Shown here piece by piece: positions 16,908 to 26,211 of a stretch of DNA of 64,000 nt; position 1 is the first letter of the stretch; each line of letters begins with the position of its first letter. The translations under genes were made by a program, and so were the position numbers. A model generated the notes under the pieces. The model was not told the DNA's origin, did not search any database, and saw only the letters and a list, made by a program, of their open reading frames with translations. Source of the stretch: Lachnospiraceae bacterium (GTDB lineage: Bacteria; Bacillota; Clostridia; Lachnospirales; Lachnospiraceae); NCBI GenBank assembly GCA_030524705.1, contig JAUNGD010000005.1:1-64000 (forward strand), given 5' to 3'.

Positions 16908-17783
16908 ATGAATTATACAATACAAAACGGTTTTCTGACTGTTGAGGTCAGCGACGCCGGAGCAGAGCTTCAGTCCATTAAAAGTGCGGACGGGACAGAG
17001 TATCTGTGGCAGGCAGATCCTGCCTTCTGGCACGACAAGGCGCCGAACATTTTTCCATATGTAGCGCGTATGACAGAGGGAAGATATACGATTGACGGCG
17101 AAGGCTATGAGATGAAAATTCACGGTTTTATCAAGTATATGACGCTGCAGATGGAAAAGCAGAGTGCGGACAGTATCACCTTCCGCCTCGACAGCAATGA
17201 GCAGACAAAGGCTCAGTATCCCTATGATTTTACATACCGGATCACATATACATTGAAGGACAGCACGATCGTCACGACTACCAGTGTGGAGAACAAAGGA
17301 AATAGCAGAATGTATTTTGCCGTCGGCGGACATCCGGGCTTCAACGTACCCCTGGAGGATGGACTGGGATTTGAGGATTATTACCTGGAATTTTCCCAGC
17401 CGGCACATCCGTACCGTGTAGGCTTCACAGAGACATGCTTCCTTACGGGAAAAGATGAGCTCTATGCTTTGAAGGATGATACGAAGATCCTGCTGCAACA
17501 TGGCCTTTTTGACGAGGACGCAGTTGTTTTGAAGCATATGGCCCGGCAGGTCAGACTGGCCAGCGACAAGGGATCCAGAAGCGTTACCGTGACATATCCG
17601 GACTTCCCGTACATTGGCTTCTGGCACAAGCCAAAGAGCGAAGCACCCTATGTTTGTATCGAACCCTGGAGTGCATTGCCATCCCGGGACGGCATCGTGG
17701 AGGAGCTTTCCCAGCAGGCAGATATGACCGGACTTGATGCGGGAAAGACGTATGAGACAGCTTGGACGATAGAGATTAAATAA
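16908..17783 (+). CDS. Aldose 1-epimerase family protein (LacX-like)
   Basis: A 291-residue galactose-mutarotase-fold protein of the LacX branch. Family features include PNIFPYVARM, EMKIHGFIKY with the conserved His, GGHPGFNVPL with the second His, and CIEPWSALPSR. It probably interconverts sugar anomers in the cytosol for the adjacent isomerase. The second of two close ATGs (16908) is used because AAAGGA lies seven bases before it; the first is one base away. It closes the sugar locus. Confidence 0.88.
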   Translation: MNYTIQNGFLTVEVSDAGAELQSIKSADGTEYLWQADPAFWHDKAPNIFPYVARMTEGRYTIDGEGYEMKIHGFIKYMTLQMEKQSADSITFRLDSNEQTKAQYPYDFTYRITYTLKDSTIVTTTSVENKGNSRMYFAVGGHPGFNVPLEDGLGFEDYYLEFSQPAHPYRVGFTETCFLTGKDELYALKDDTKILLQHGLFDEDAVVLKHMARQVRLASDKGSRSVTVTYPDFPYIGFWHKPKSEAPYVCIEPWSALPSRDGIVEELSQQADMTGLDAGKTYETAWTIEIK

Positions 17784-17837
17784 GGATCAGAAATGACAGA
17801 CGCTGAGGCTCAATAGGAACAAAAGATAAAAATAAAC

Positions 17838-17864
17838 GGGGGCACTGCATTTTGCAATGCCCTC
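17838..17864. terminator. Bidirectional terminator between convergent genes
   Basis: GGGCA-CTGCA and TGCAA-TGCCC form a stem between the epimerase (+) and cyclophilin (-) genes. A T-rich tract follows on the minus strand (CCCGTTTATTTTT) and a weaker one on the plus strand, so it probably serves both. Confidence 0.7.
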
Positions 17865-17888
17865 ACTTATTGCTTTTATGTGTTATTC

Positions 17889-18410
17889 TCAGGCTTTTTG
17901 AGGCTCCGGATAATCTACACCAAACGTATCGACGGTCATGGATGCGATTTTCTGTGTCTCCATCGGCCGGTCGCGGTAATCGGTGGGGGTTTCGGCAATC
18001 TTATTTACGATGTCCATACCTTCTGTCACTTTGCCGAATGCAGCATATGCACCGTCAAGATGCGGAGCAGCCTCGTGCATGATGAAGAACTGGCTTCCGG
18101 CAGAGTCCGGATGCATAGCCCGGGCCATGGAAAGAACGCCTGCTTCGTGCTTCAGGTCATTTTTAAAGCCATTCTGGGCAAATTCTCCGGGAATCGTGTA
18201 GCCGGGGCCTCCCATGCCGGTGCCATCCGGGCAGCCGCCCTGGATCATGAAACCGCTGATAACTCTGTGGAAGATCAGGCCATTGTAAAAGCCCTTATTC
18301 ACAAGGCTGATGAAATTATTGACGGAATTCGGTGCGGTCTCAGGGTAAAGCTCAGCCTTTATAACATCGCCGTTTTCCATGGTTATAGTAACAATTGGAT
18401 TCTGTGCCAT
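17889..18410 (-). CDS. Cyclophilin-type peptidyl-prolyl isomerase
   Basis: A 173-residue cyclophilin that speeds cis-trans isomerisation of prolyl bonds. Diagnostic segments are [37 protein letters not shown] and [12 protein letters not shown]. There is no signal peptide, so it is cytosolic. It is transcribed opposite to its neighbours and ends at the shared terminator. Confidence 0.95.
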   Translation of the reverse strand: MAQNPIVTITMENGDVIKAELYPETAPNSVNNFISLVNKGFYNGLIFHRVISGFMIQGGCPDGTGMGGPGYTIPGEFAQNGFKNDLKHEAGVLSMARAMHPDSAGSQFFIMHEAAPHLDGAYAAFGKVTEGMDIVNKIAETPTDYRDRPMETQKIASMTVDTFGVDYPEPQKA

Positions 18411-18449
18411 AGCAATATTCCTTTCTTTTTGTATAGTTTAGGTTGGTTC

Positions 18450-18752
18450 GCCAAATCATCAAATCCGCAGACCGCCGTGCAAGCCCGTCTGTCTGCGTTT
18501 TGTTGACCAGGATCTGCAGGAGAAAAGGCAGAGCTATGAAAAAGCTGCGCTTTTTCAAGCTCGCTTTGCTCGCCAAATCATCAAATCCGCAGACCGCCGT
18601 GCAAGCCCGCCTGTCTGCGTTTTGTTGACTAGGATCTGCAGGAGAAAAGGCAGAGCTATGAAAAAGCTGCGCTTTTTCAAGCTCGCTTTGCTCGCCAAAT
18701 CATCAAATCCGCAGACCGCCGTGCAAGCCCGCCTGTCTGCATCTTTGCTGAC
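18450..18752. repeat. 122-bp tandem repeat, about 2.5 copies
   Basis: Copies begin at 18450, 18572 and 18694 (GCCAAATCATCAAATCCGCA), spaced exactly 122 bases; the third is cut after about 50-58 bases. The two full copies differ at only a few positions. Each unit ends with the hairpin GAAAAAGC-TGC-GCTTTTTC, flanked by AGCT/AGCT on the minus strand. A short frame beginning MKKLRFFKLALLAKSSN recurs in each unit but has no homologue known to me and is probably not translated. The array fills the gap between two minus-strand genes. Confidence 0.9.
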
Positions 18753-18802
18753 TTGGCTCTGCCTTTTCGAATATTATATCAATTTTGGGCAGGATTGCAA
18801 GG

Positions 18803-19747
18803 CTATATCAGTCCGAGGGATTTCAGTATGAAGAGCCATCCGGTCAGTGTAAATGCGCTGAACAGTGTGGTAAGCATCACGGTACTGGAGGTCAGGGTTC
18901 CGTCATGCCCCATGTTTTTCGCCATGATGTAGCTGCTCACCGTTGTGGCGGAGCCCAGCATGACGAGAATGGCCACCAGTTTTTCCTGACGGAAACCAAG
19001 CTGTACCGCAATAGGAAGGAAAACCGCCGCCAGAATCACCAGCTTGATTACACTGGCCAGGGCGGATGTTTTTAACTGGCCGGTGGCCTGTTTCCAGTCG
19101 AAGGAGGCTCCCATAGCCATAAGCCCCAGCGGGGAGGCGAGGACAGCCATATTTTTGACGGTCTTTCCCAGGATAACAGGCATCGGAAGCTTCAGGCACG
19201 ACCAGATGATCCCGGCTGCGATTCCCAGCAGGATCGGATTTGTGATGATCCCCCGTAAGGTCTGCAAAAGCAGCTTCCTGTCCATTTTACTTCGCTGCGG
19301 TTTCATGACAGAGAGGACGATTACGGCTATAATATTGTAAAGAGGAACCGTGGCAATAATCATCAGCGGCGCCATTCCTGCATCGCCATAGATATTTTGT
19401 ATAAAAGCAATTCCCATGATCGCAGCGCTGCTGCGGTAGGAGGCCTGAATGAACTCACCCTGAACCGTTTTATCCTTCAAAAGGAAGGAGAAGGCCGTGA
19501 CCGCTAAAATGGAGATCAGTGTGGCGAAGAAACAGAAAAGGACGAAACGGAGATCCCAGACCTCAAAAAAATCAACAGTGGCCAGATCCTGAAATACGAG
19601 GACGGGAAGCGCCGCCTGAAATACAAACTTGTTCATTTTATTGACAAAAGGCTCATCCATCAGTCCGACGCGCCGGAAGAACCATCCCAGGATCATGGTA
19701 AAAAATATAGGCAGGGTGGCGTTCAGACTGAAAATCAGGTTGTTCAT
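18803..19747 (-). CDS. AEC family transporter (auxin efflux carrier type)
   Basis: A 314-residue membrane protein with about ten transmembrane segments in two halves, opening with LNATLPIFFTMILGWFFRR and containing the helix break motif ITNPILLGIAAG in the middle, both typical of the AEC/PIN-like carrier family. Bacterial members export or exchange organic acids such as malate; the substrate here is unknown. The next minus-strand gene is the cyclophilin, about 390 bases downstream across the 122-bp repeats. Confidence 0.88.
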   Translation of the reverse strand: MNNLIFSLNATLPIFFTMILGWFFRRVGLMDEPFVNKMNKFVFQAALPVLVFQDLATVDFFEVWDLRFVLFCFFATLISILAVTAFSFLLKDKTVQGEFIQASYRSSAAIMGIAFIQNIYGDAGMAPLMIIATVPLYNIIAVIVLSVMKPQRSKMDRKLLLQTLRGIITNPILLGIAAGIIWSCLKLPMPVILGKTVKNMAVLASPLGLMAMGASFDWKQATGQLKTSALASVIKLVILAAVFLPIAVQLGFRQEKLVAILVMLGSATTVSSYIMAKNMGHDGTLTSSTVMLTTLFSAFTLTGWLFILKSLGLI

Positions 19748-19837
19748 ACTAATCCTTCTTTCTGCTATAATTATAGATATTTTCCTGAAAACATAATATC
19801 AGTATCATATCACAAACGGGGGAAAAGGCAAAGTAAT

Positions 19838-20752
19838 ATGATGAAAGAAAAGCAGGGGCTGAAAACAGTACTTTTTTATGTGAATGATAAGTGGAGGAAA
19901 GCAGCAGAAAAACTGGCAGAGACTTTAATACAGTCACAGGTCAGAGTTTCTTTTTTGAAGCAAAAGGAAGCAGGGCAGCTTGTTCATTATGTTCTGGAGC
20001 AGTCTGACAGTAAAGGGGCGTTCCAACATATTCTGGTGGTGACTGACTCTGAAAAGCTGGCCCGGGAACTGACGCACAGCAGAACTGCCTGCGTGGGATG
20101 TGCGGAGCAATCGAGCGGATATTTTGAAGGTGCGGGAATGGTGACAGATGCTCCTGATGCGTTAAGCGCTGAAGAACTGGAGGAATATCTGTTTCACTAT
20201 CATGGATGGCCGGTCACGGCGGCTGTTACGGAGCGGTTGATTTTGAGGGAAATAGCGATAGAAGATGCAGAAGGATTGTATCGGATCAGCATTCAGGATG
20301 GAATGCGGTATTTACAGGACACAATGGAAAAAAATTTTTTCAGGAAAGAGAATCTTCTATCTTATATAAAGCAAATATACCAGCTGCAGGGCTACGGCCT
20401 GTGGAGCGTACGGAAAAAGGATGGTACTCTGATCGGCTGCTGCGGGCTGGCCAATACCGCTGCAAAGGACGGAGGAATGCACCTGGAGCTTCAGTATATG
20501 CTGGACGAAAAGTTTCAGCATTATGGGTACGGGCTGGAAATGTGCCGGGCAGCCATAAAGTATGCATTTGCCCGAACCTCCTGGGACGAGATATGGCTGC
20601 GTATCCATCCGGAGAATCAGGCGTCCCTGCGGTTGGCAGAAAAGCTTGGGTTTCGCTGTGAAAAAACAGAAACGTCGGGAATGCTGTGCTTCAGAAAAAG
20701 CTTAGATTGTTTTTTAGCTGCAGGAGTTGCACAAGACGCGGGTAATCTTTAA
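19838..20752 (+). CDS. GNAT N-acetyltransferase with extra N-terminal domain
   Basis: 304 residues. The C-terminal half (about 128-295) is a GNAT domain of the RimJ/RimL type: VTERLILREIAIEDAEGL, then YMLDEKFQHYGYGLEMCRA and RIHPENQASLRLAEKLGF, which bind acetyl-CoA. The first 125 residues form an alpha/beta domain (KTVLFYVNDKWRKAAEKLAE, then HILVVTDSEKLAREL) I do not recognise; it may be a HAD-like or other Rossmann-type remnant. The acceptor is unknown. Its stop codon overlaps the LysR stop in a shared TTAA. Confidence 0.8.
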   Translation: MMKEKQGLKTVLFYVNDKWRKAAEKLAETLIQSQVRVSFLKQKEAGQLVHYVLEQSDSKGAFQHILVVTDSEKLARELTHSRTACVGCAEQSSGYFEGAGMVTDAPDALSAEELEEYLFHYHGWPVTAAVTERLILREIAIEDAEGLYRISIQDGMRYLQDTMEKNFFRKENLLSYIKQIYQLQGYGLWSVRKKDGTLIGCCGLANTAAKDGGMHLELQYMLDEKFQHYGYGLEMCRAAIKYAFARTSWDEIWLRIHPENQASLRLAEKLGFRCEKTETSGMLCFRKSLDCFLAAGVAQDAGNL

Positions 20753-21648
20753 GCTCCCAAATAGGAAGTGACGCCGGGAATTGTGTTCAATTCATGATTC
20801 AGTGCAGTTAAAAAATGGTTGATTACTTCCGTTTTCTTATTCCCGCTTTTTAAGTAATAAATGATTCTGTCCGGCGGCGGTGATGCTATCTGATAAACGG
20901 AGACATAATCCAGTGAGGCCAGCTTACAGGCAACAGATGATGGCACGATTGCCCAGGCGTTTTTCCAGGAAAGAACATGCTCCAGCAGGTTCATCTGGTC
21001 CAATGAAACACGGTATTCCGGCGTGGATTTGAACCAGAAATCATGCCATGCATCATATTCAGGATTCCAGGGAAGCCGGATTTCCTGGTCAGGTTCAAGC
21101 ATCTGGGGATGAACAGTTTCGGGATAATTCCTGCTGTTATTGGACACGAATACCATACGTTCCTGAAACACCGGAATGGTTTCGACGCCTTTATAATAAA
21201 TATCGTCTGAAATCAGCGCAATATCAATAAGGCCATTTGCAACATACTGGTAGGATTCAAACGAATGGTAATTATGAAAGCAGATACGGATATGATCGCC
21301 CGCTGTTTCTGCAATCTTTTCAAAGACGTGGGGAAGAATATAGCTGCTTACACTTCCAACGGATGCAATGTTTAGTATATTGGAACTGTCCAGATTGTTT
21401 AATTCCCAGGCTTCCTGCCAGATGTTCAGCCATTTCTGTGCAATGGGGACGAAAGCCTCTCCTTTGGTGGTCAATTCTATATTTCTCTGTCCCTTTTTCC
21501 GTGAAAACAGAGGGTATCCTAATTCATCTTCCAGAGTTTTGATCCTGCGGCTTAATGCGGGCTGTGTGACGTACAGATTTTGTGCAGCGGACGAAATAGA
21601 ACCGGCTTTTATAATTTCAAAAAATGCTTCTATTTCCAGATGGGTCAT
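20749..21648 (-). CDS. LysR-type regulator
   Basis: A 299-residue LTTR. The N-terminal winged helix (EIEAFFEIIKAGSISSAAQN, then YVTQPALSRRIKTLE) is intact and is followed by the two-lobed effector domain. It is divergent from the MATE gene at 21754, with a 105-base AT-rich gap that contains near-palindromic TATAAA/TTTATA sequence, a suitable place for a shared operator. It probably controls the MATE pump. The effector cannot be inferred. Confidence 0.9.
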   Translation of the reverse strand: MTHLEIEAFFEIIKAGSISSAAQNLYVTQPALSRRIKTLEDELGYPLFSRKKGQRNIELTTKGEAFVPIAQKWLNIWQEAWELNNLDSSNILNIASVGSVSSYILPHVFEKIAETAGDHIRICFHNYHSFESYQYVANGLIDIALISDDIYYKGVETIPVFQERMVFVSNNSRNYPETVHPQMLEPDQEIRLPWNPEYDAWHDFWFKSTPEYRVSLDQMNLLEHVLSWKNAWAIVPSSVACKLASLDYVSVYQIASPPPDRIIYYLKSGNKKTEVINHFLTALNHELNTIPGVTSYLGA

Positions 21649-21753
21649 AGATCTTCACCTCTAAATATAAAGTATTATTTATATTTTATACCTGAAATAA
21701 GCATTTTACAATGATTATATTGTGAGATAGACTGACTGATGAGGTGAAAACAA

Positions 21754-23085
21754 ATGAAAATCACGGATGATCTCACGAGGGGAAATATTAGAAATCAGTT
21801 GGTCGTACTTGCCTTGCCGCTTATATTGGGAAATATTTTTCAGCAGCTTTATAATACCATTGATTCCTTTATCATAGGCAGGTATATCGGCCATACCGCC
21901 TTTGCTGCCGTTGGAGTGGCCGGGAATATTATGAATTTATTCATTTTTGTGATAAACGGCGGCTGTAATGGTATTTCGATCATATTTGCAGAATTGTATG
22001 GGGAAAGAAAATGGGACGGGCTGCGGAGGGAAAGCTTTCTATCCTTTTCCTTCGGTTGTTTTGTGGCTGTGGGACTTAGCCTTGCAGGGCGACTGACCTT
22101 GCCGTTGCTACTGGGCGTGATTCATACGCCTGCAGAGGTGCGAATATTTGTACAGGACTATTTGCGGATGATTTATCTGGGATTGCCTGCCGTTTTTTTA
22201 TACAATTGGTGTTCGTCCGTTTTGCGGGCGATAGGAGATACGAAAGCTCCGCTTTGGATACTTGTGATTGCAATGGTTCTAAATTTTAGTCTGGATTATT
22301 TACTTGTTGTCTGCTGTGGCGCGGGAATATCCGGCACGGCAGCCGCGACCGTAGTATCACAGCTTTTTGCATCCGCTTTTTGCTTTCTGTATATAAAGCT
22401 CAGACATCCATGCTTATTATTTAGCCGTGAGGATGTGGCATTTGACCGGAGACTGCTGCTTAAGACTATAACGTTCGGGGTAATTTCCGCCCTTCATCAA
22501 TCCAGCCTTTATATTGGAAAATTGTTTGTCCAAGGGGCGGTGAATACTGCGGGGACAGAGATGATATCTGCCTATACAGTGACAATGCGAATCGAAGGAT
22601 TTGCAAATTCCTTTGGAGACAGCGGCAGTACGGCAATTTCCGTATTTGTGGCACAGAACAGAGGTGCCGGTGAATATGAGAGGGTGAAGCAGGGCTTTAG
22701 AAAAGGCACAAAAATGATGATACTTCTCGGTATTTGCCTGTCCTTCGGTATGGTTTTGGTTACGCCCGGAGCAACTGCATTGCTGATGGGAAAGGTATCG
22801 GAGGGTCTTGCGGAAAATGCAGAGACGTATATGAAAGTAATTGCGGTCTTCTATGTTCTGTGTTTTATCGGTAATTCCTTTGTGGGCTTATACCGCGGAT
22901 TGGGTATGGTCCATATACCGGTGATCGGGACAATACTGCACATTTCGATCAGGGTTATTTTTTCTTATCTGTTCATCGGGGGTATGGGACTGCCGGCGGT
23001 GGCGGCGGCCACCGGGATTGGCTGGGTGGCGGTGGTTGTTTTTCAAAGCACCCTGTATAAAAGAAGGAAGGATATATGTAAATAG
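21754..23085 (+). CDS. MATE family efflux transporter
   Basis: A 443-residue multidrug and toxin extrusion protein with twelve predicted membrane helices in two similar bundles. Typical segments are LALPLILGNIFQQLYNTIDS at the start and SGTAAATVVSQLFASAFCFL at the centre. It would exchange cations (Na+ or H+) for organic compounds. GAGGTGAAAACAA precedes the ATG. The divergent LysR gene is its likely regulator. Confidence 0.92.
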   Translation: MKITDDLTRGNIRNQLVVLALPLILGNIFQQLYNTIDSFIIGRYIGHTAFAAVGVAGNIMNLFIFVINGGCNGISIIFAELYGERKWDGLRRESFLSFSFGCFVAVGLSLAGRLTLPLLLGVIHTPAEVRIFVQDYLRMIYLGLPAVFLYNWCSSVLRAIGDTKAPLWILVIAMVLNFSLDYLLVVCCGAGISGTAAATVVSQLFASAFCFLYIKLRHPCLLFSREDVAFDRRLLLKTITFGVISALHQSSLYIGKLFVQGAVNTAGTEMISAYTVTMRIEGFANSFGDSGSTAISVFVAQNRGAGEYERVKQGFRKGTKMMILLGICLSFGMVLVTPGATALLMGKVSEGLAENAETYMKVIAVFYVLCFIGNSFVGLYRGLGMVHIPVIGTILHISIRVIFSYLFIGGMGLPAVAAATGIGWVAVVVFQSTLYKRRKDICK

Positions 23086-23109
23086 TTATTTTCGTATTAT
23101 CTCATGCGG

Positions 23110-23388
23110 TTATAATTGTTCCCGTATGATTCGGGCCAGCGTTACAGCGGTACTTTCAAATTCTTCGCATGACGTATAGGCATAGGAGAGCCGCAGGGAA
23201 TTGTTGTGTTCAAAATCATAAACAGCTCCCGGATTCAAAAGTATTTTGTGTTTAACTGCATTTTCAAAGAGCAGCTCCATATTGATACTGCGTTTTATGG
23301 TAAGCCAGATATAAAATCCGCCGTTCGGCACATTCCAGGCTGCTTTATCTGGTTTCCATTCTATTTGTATGGGCGGGGTCCGCTTCAA
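23110..23388 (-). pseudogene. Remnant of a PLP aminotransferase/MocR-type C-terminus
   Basis: 92 codons that match only the C-terminal small domain of fold-type-I aminotransferases as found in MocR regulators: NVPNGGFYIWLTI, ILLNPGAVYDFEHNN, SLRLSYAYTSCEEFE. The catalytic lysine region and the HTH domain are absent, and the 190 bases upstream hold no matching frame. A TTG with an AGGAG site could start translation, but the product could not be an enzyme. Read as a 5'-deleted gene. Confidence 0.75.
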
Positions 23389-23578
23389 AATATCATCTCC
23401 TAGTTTGGTTGGTTTAAATTATGCCTGTTTGGATGGTTACAAACGGGCACAGTAAAGCTATAATGAATTGGCAGTGAGTAAAACGGAACTATAACAGCAT
23501 AACGATTTTATTATATCATATGATCTCAGCTGCATAAAGAAGCAGAGATAAAATTTGGTTGGGTTAGGAGAAAAGAAA

Positions 23579-24190
23579 ATGAGCTATTTTTTACAGGGCT
23601 TGACCATGGGGCTTGCCTATGTTGCGCCTATTGGACTTCAAAATTTATTTGTGATCAATTCGGCATTGACACATCCACGGCGGAGGGCCTTGCTCACTGC
23701 ACTGATCGTCATTTTCTTTGACGTCACACTGGCATTGGCGTGCTTCTTCGGAATTGGCGCCGTGATGCAGCGCTATGAATGGCTGCAGCTGCTGGTTTTG
23801 TTTGCCGGGAGTCTGATTGTGATTTACATAGGGATTGGCTTGTTAAGATCGAAGGTGGAGGAGCTGGAAAAAACAGAAATAGACCCATCTATATGGAAGA
23901 CGATTTCTTCCGCCTGCGTTGTGACCTGGTTCAATCCGCAGGCAATCATAGACGGCACGATGATGCTGGGAGCGTTTCACGTTACGCTTGCGCCGCCGCA
24001 GTCTGCGCCGTTTATCTCCGGGGTTGCTGCGGCGTCCTGCATATGGTTTTCAGGATTGACCTTGGTAATTTCCATTTTCAGCAGTAAATTTAACGTGAAA
24101 ACACTGCGGGTTATAAATTTAATCAGCGGCGTCGTTGTTATATTTTACGGGACAAGATTGTTTTTGAATTTCCTGTCAATGGCAGTCTGA
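23579..24190 (+). CDS. LysE/ArgO family amino-acid exporter
   Basis: A 203-residue inner-membrane exporter with about six helices. The family signature GLAYVAPIGLQNLFVINSAL is at the N-terminus, and VVTWFNPQAIIDG marks the centre. These proteins export basic amino acids such as lysine or arginine. ATG at 23579 is chosen since TAGGAG lies 8 bases upstream. Its 3' end overlaps the convergent HxlR frame by 46 bases. Confidence 0.9.
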   Translation: MSYFLQGLTMGLAYVAPIGLQNLFVINSALTHPRRRALLTALIVIFFDVTLALACFFGIGAVMQRYEWLQLLVLFAGSLIVIYIGIGLLRSKVEELEKTEIDPSIWKTISSACVVTWFNPQAIIDGTMMLGAFHVTLAPPQSAPFISGVAAASCIWFSGLTLVISIFSSKFNVKTLRVINLISGVVVIFYGTRLFLNFLSMAV

Positions 24191-24483
24191 TACAATTGCG
24201 CTGGCAAAAGTCTGAAAAATAGGAATTTTACCGGGAAGGGCGTTAAACTATCTTCCCGGTGGAGAAAACCGTCCTGTTCCGGCTCCCGAAGCTGTTTGGT
24301 CAGAGTCGATTGGGTGATTCCATCAAGGCGGCGCATCAGTTCTCCAAAACGCTGAACCTTATAAAAGGTTACATACCAAAGGATCAATATCTTCCATTTA
24401 TCGCTCAAAACAGACTGAAGTCTGCTCAGGGGTACACATCTTGCAAGCATTTCTTCCGTGTTGAATTTATTATCAGCCATCAA
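24145..24483 (-). CDS. HxlR-type HTH regulator with altered C-terminus
   Basis: 112 residues. The winged-helix part is clear (CVPLSRLQSVLSDKWKILIL, FGELMRRLDGITQSTLTKQL). After LREPEQDGFLHRED the expected wing and VEYSLT segment is lost and the rest (FPVKFLFFRLLPAQLYQT) is unlike the family, ending in overlap with lysE. A perfect stem CCGGGAAG/CTTCCCGG at 24231-24259 lies at the point of divergence and could act as a terminator between the convergent genes. It may be a truncated or frameshifted regulator of the MATE gene on its other side. Confidence 0.55.
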   Translation of the reverse strand: MMADNKFNTEEMLARCVPLSRLQSVLSDKWKILILWYVTFYKVQRFGELMRRLDGITQSTLTKQLREPEQDGFLHREDSLTPFPVKFLFFRLLPAQLYQTAIDRKFKNNLVP

Positions 24484-24574
24484 AATCTCTCCGTTTCATG
24501 ATATGAGTACAGTATAACGAAATCAGGGCAGAAAAATAAGCAGGCGCTTTTTTGACAGTTAGTATGAAAAAAGA

Positions 24575-24641
24575 AGTTTCCTTTATTGTGGAGCGGTGCA
24601 AACGTCTGGATGCGGCGGAAATCGGATACAGGCAGGAAACT
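24575..24641 (+). other. Possible structured leader before the second MATE gene
   Basis: The 346-base gap between the HxlR start and the MATE start has no convincing gene. AGTTTCCT at 24575-24582 can pair with AGGAAACT at 24634-24641, enclosing a 51-base G-rich interior. I could not match it to a known riboswitch class (the guanidine-I consensus does not fit). It may be a leader element or decayed sequence. Confidence 0.3.
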
Positions 24642-24737
24642 GGGAGGAGGAAGCAACCTGTCAGATTATGAAGCGGCGTCTTTGTTTTTGTATCACCGTG
24701 CTACAGATTTTTCTGCCAAATCAATTTCTTTTTGGAT

Positions 24738-24759
24738 AAAAAAAGCTCCTTTATGGAGC
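24738..24759 (-). terminator. Orphan minus-strand intrinsic terminator
   Basis: On the minus strand GCTCC-ATAAA-GGAGC is followed by seven T. No minus-strand gene ends here; the flanking MATE gene is on the plus strand. It may be left from a lost gene or protect the HxlR promoter region from antisense transcription. Confidence 0.55.
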
Positions 24760-24829
24760 GTACAAAGCGGTCTGAATTTTATATACTTTATATGGTTAGA
24801 TACGGCTGATAAATAAGGAGGAGGTAGAA

Positions 24830-26206
24830 ATGATGAAAGAGCCACTTGATACAAGAACAAAATTATTAACGAAAAAACCAGTTGCCCTGATGATAGAACT
24901 CAGTATCCCTGCGGTTCTCGGCATGGTGGTGGTCGGACTTTATAACATGATGGATTCTATTTTTGTCGGACAGATGGTAGGAGCCGCACAGATGGGAGCC
25001 GTATCAGTATCTTATCCATTTACCCTGATCAATGCGGGTTCCGCCGCTATGCTCGGTGTGGGTTCCGCTTCGGTCTTATCCCGTGCCATAGGAAAGAAAG
25101 ATGAGGGAACCATAAAAAAGATCATGGGAAATCTGGTTGCAATGGTTCTTTTGCTGTCGGTTATCTACACCGTTGTCGGTATGGTATTTACAAGGCAGCT
25201 TCTGACTCTGGCCGGGGCCAGTGACAACATTTTAAATTACGCCGAAAAGTATCTTCGCATCGTGTTTGCCGGATCACTGTTCGTAAACTTCTTCCAGAGT
25301 GCCAACATGGTCATTCGTGGGGAAGGGCAGCTGAAAAAGGCAATGACGATTATTGCCAGCGGAGCGATTCTGAACATTATCCTCGACCCGATCTTTATTA
25401 CAGTTTTAAAGCCTTACGGAATGGGGATTGAGGCAGCCGCTTATGCGACGATCCTTTCCCAGTTTATCCAGGCTGCTGTTACCTTGTGGTATTTCAAAAA
25501 GAAAAGCCCGAATGTAAAAATCGGACGCATCCGTATTGACGGGACGCTGCTTCCCCAGGTTCTTTCTGTCGGCGTTTCCGCACTGCTGATGCAGGTGCTG
25601 ACTTTAGTACAGCAGACGGTGATCTACCGTGTGGCGTCAAACTACGGCGGCGAGACTGCCCAGATTCTTCTGGGTGCGGCTCTCAGGTTCTGGAATTTCT
25701 CCTTTGTTCCTCTGTGGGGCATCAGCCAGGGCTTCCAGCCTGCGGCGGGTACGAACTATGGCGCAAAGGATTATGACAGGGTGAAAAAACTGACAAAGGT
25801 GTTTGTGATTGCGGCAACGGTATTATCTTTGGTATTTTATATCCCGGTTGAACTGTTCCCGGACAAGGTTCTTTCCATGTTCATCACAACGCCGGGTGTG
25901 GCAGCGTCGGGAGCCACTAATTTCCGCATCATGTTCAGTACCTACATTCTGCAGGGAAGTTTCCTGATCGCTGTGACGCTGTTCCAGTCTTTGGGGAAAG
26001 CGAACAAGGCAACCTGGCTGGTGCTGTTCCGTCAGATCATTTTGTTTATCCCGCTTTGTGTGCTTCTGCCAAAACTTGGCGGCATGGGTATCCGTGGTGT
26101 CTGGCTGGCGATTGCCCTTACCGATGCGATCCTTGTAGTGATCACTGTTTCCATGATGCTCTCCGAGTTTCGGAAGATGCCGGCAACGCTGGAAGAGAAA
26201 CGGTAA
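24830..26206 (+). CDS. MATE family efflux transporter (MepA-like)
   Basis: A 458-residue MATE pump of the MepA/DinF-type branch: KKPVALMIELSIPAVLGMVV near the start, MMDSIFVGQMVGAAQMGAVS in helix two and PLWGISQGFQPAAGTNYGAK in the second half. Twelve helices are expected. GGAGGAGG precedes the tandem ATGs at 24830/24833. It is divergent from the HxlR-type gene, a common pairing for drug-inducible pumps. It is clearly different from the MATE gene at 21.8 kb. Confidence 0.93.
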   Translation: MMKEPLDTRTKLLTKKPVALMIELSIPAVLGMVVVGLYNMMDSIFVGQMVGAAQMGAVSVSYPFTLINAGSAAMLGVGSASVLSRAIGKKDEGTIKKIMGNLVAMVLLLSVIYTVVGMVFTRQLLTLAGASDNILNYAEKYLRIVFAGSLFVNFFQSANMVIRGEGQLKKAMTIIASGAILNIILDPIFITVLKPYGMGIEAAAYATILSQFIQAAVTLWYFKKKSPNVKIGRIRIDGTLLPQVLSVGVSALLMQVLTLVQQTVIYRVASNYGGETAQILLGAALRFWNFSFVPLWGISQGFQPAAGTNYGAKDYDRVKKLTKVFVIAATVLSLVFYIPVELFPDKVLSMFITTPGVAASGATNFRIMFSTYILQGSFLIAVTLFQSLGKANKATWLVLFRQIILFIPLCVLLPKLGGMGIRGVWLAIALTDAILVVITVSMMLSEFRKMPATLEEKR

Positions 26207-26211
26207 GGAGG

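Noticed and set aside
18450-18752. CRISPR array
   Set aside because: The 122-bp units abut directly with no unique spacers and no cas genes are near.
18622-18831. Small repeated peptide frames in the 122-bp array
   Set aside because: They recur only because the DNA repeats, differ in where they end, and lack ribosome sites suited to expression.
24586-24816. 76-codon frame before the second MATE gene
   Set aside because: No ribosome site, odd composition, and it runs through a terminator stem.
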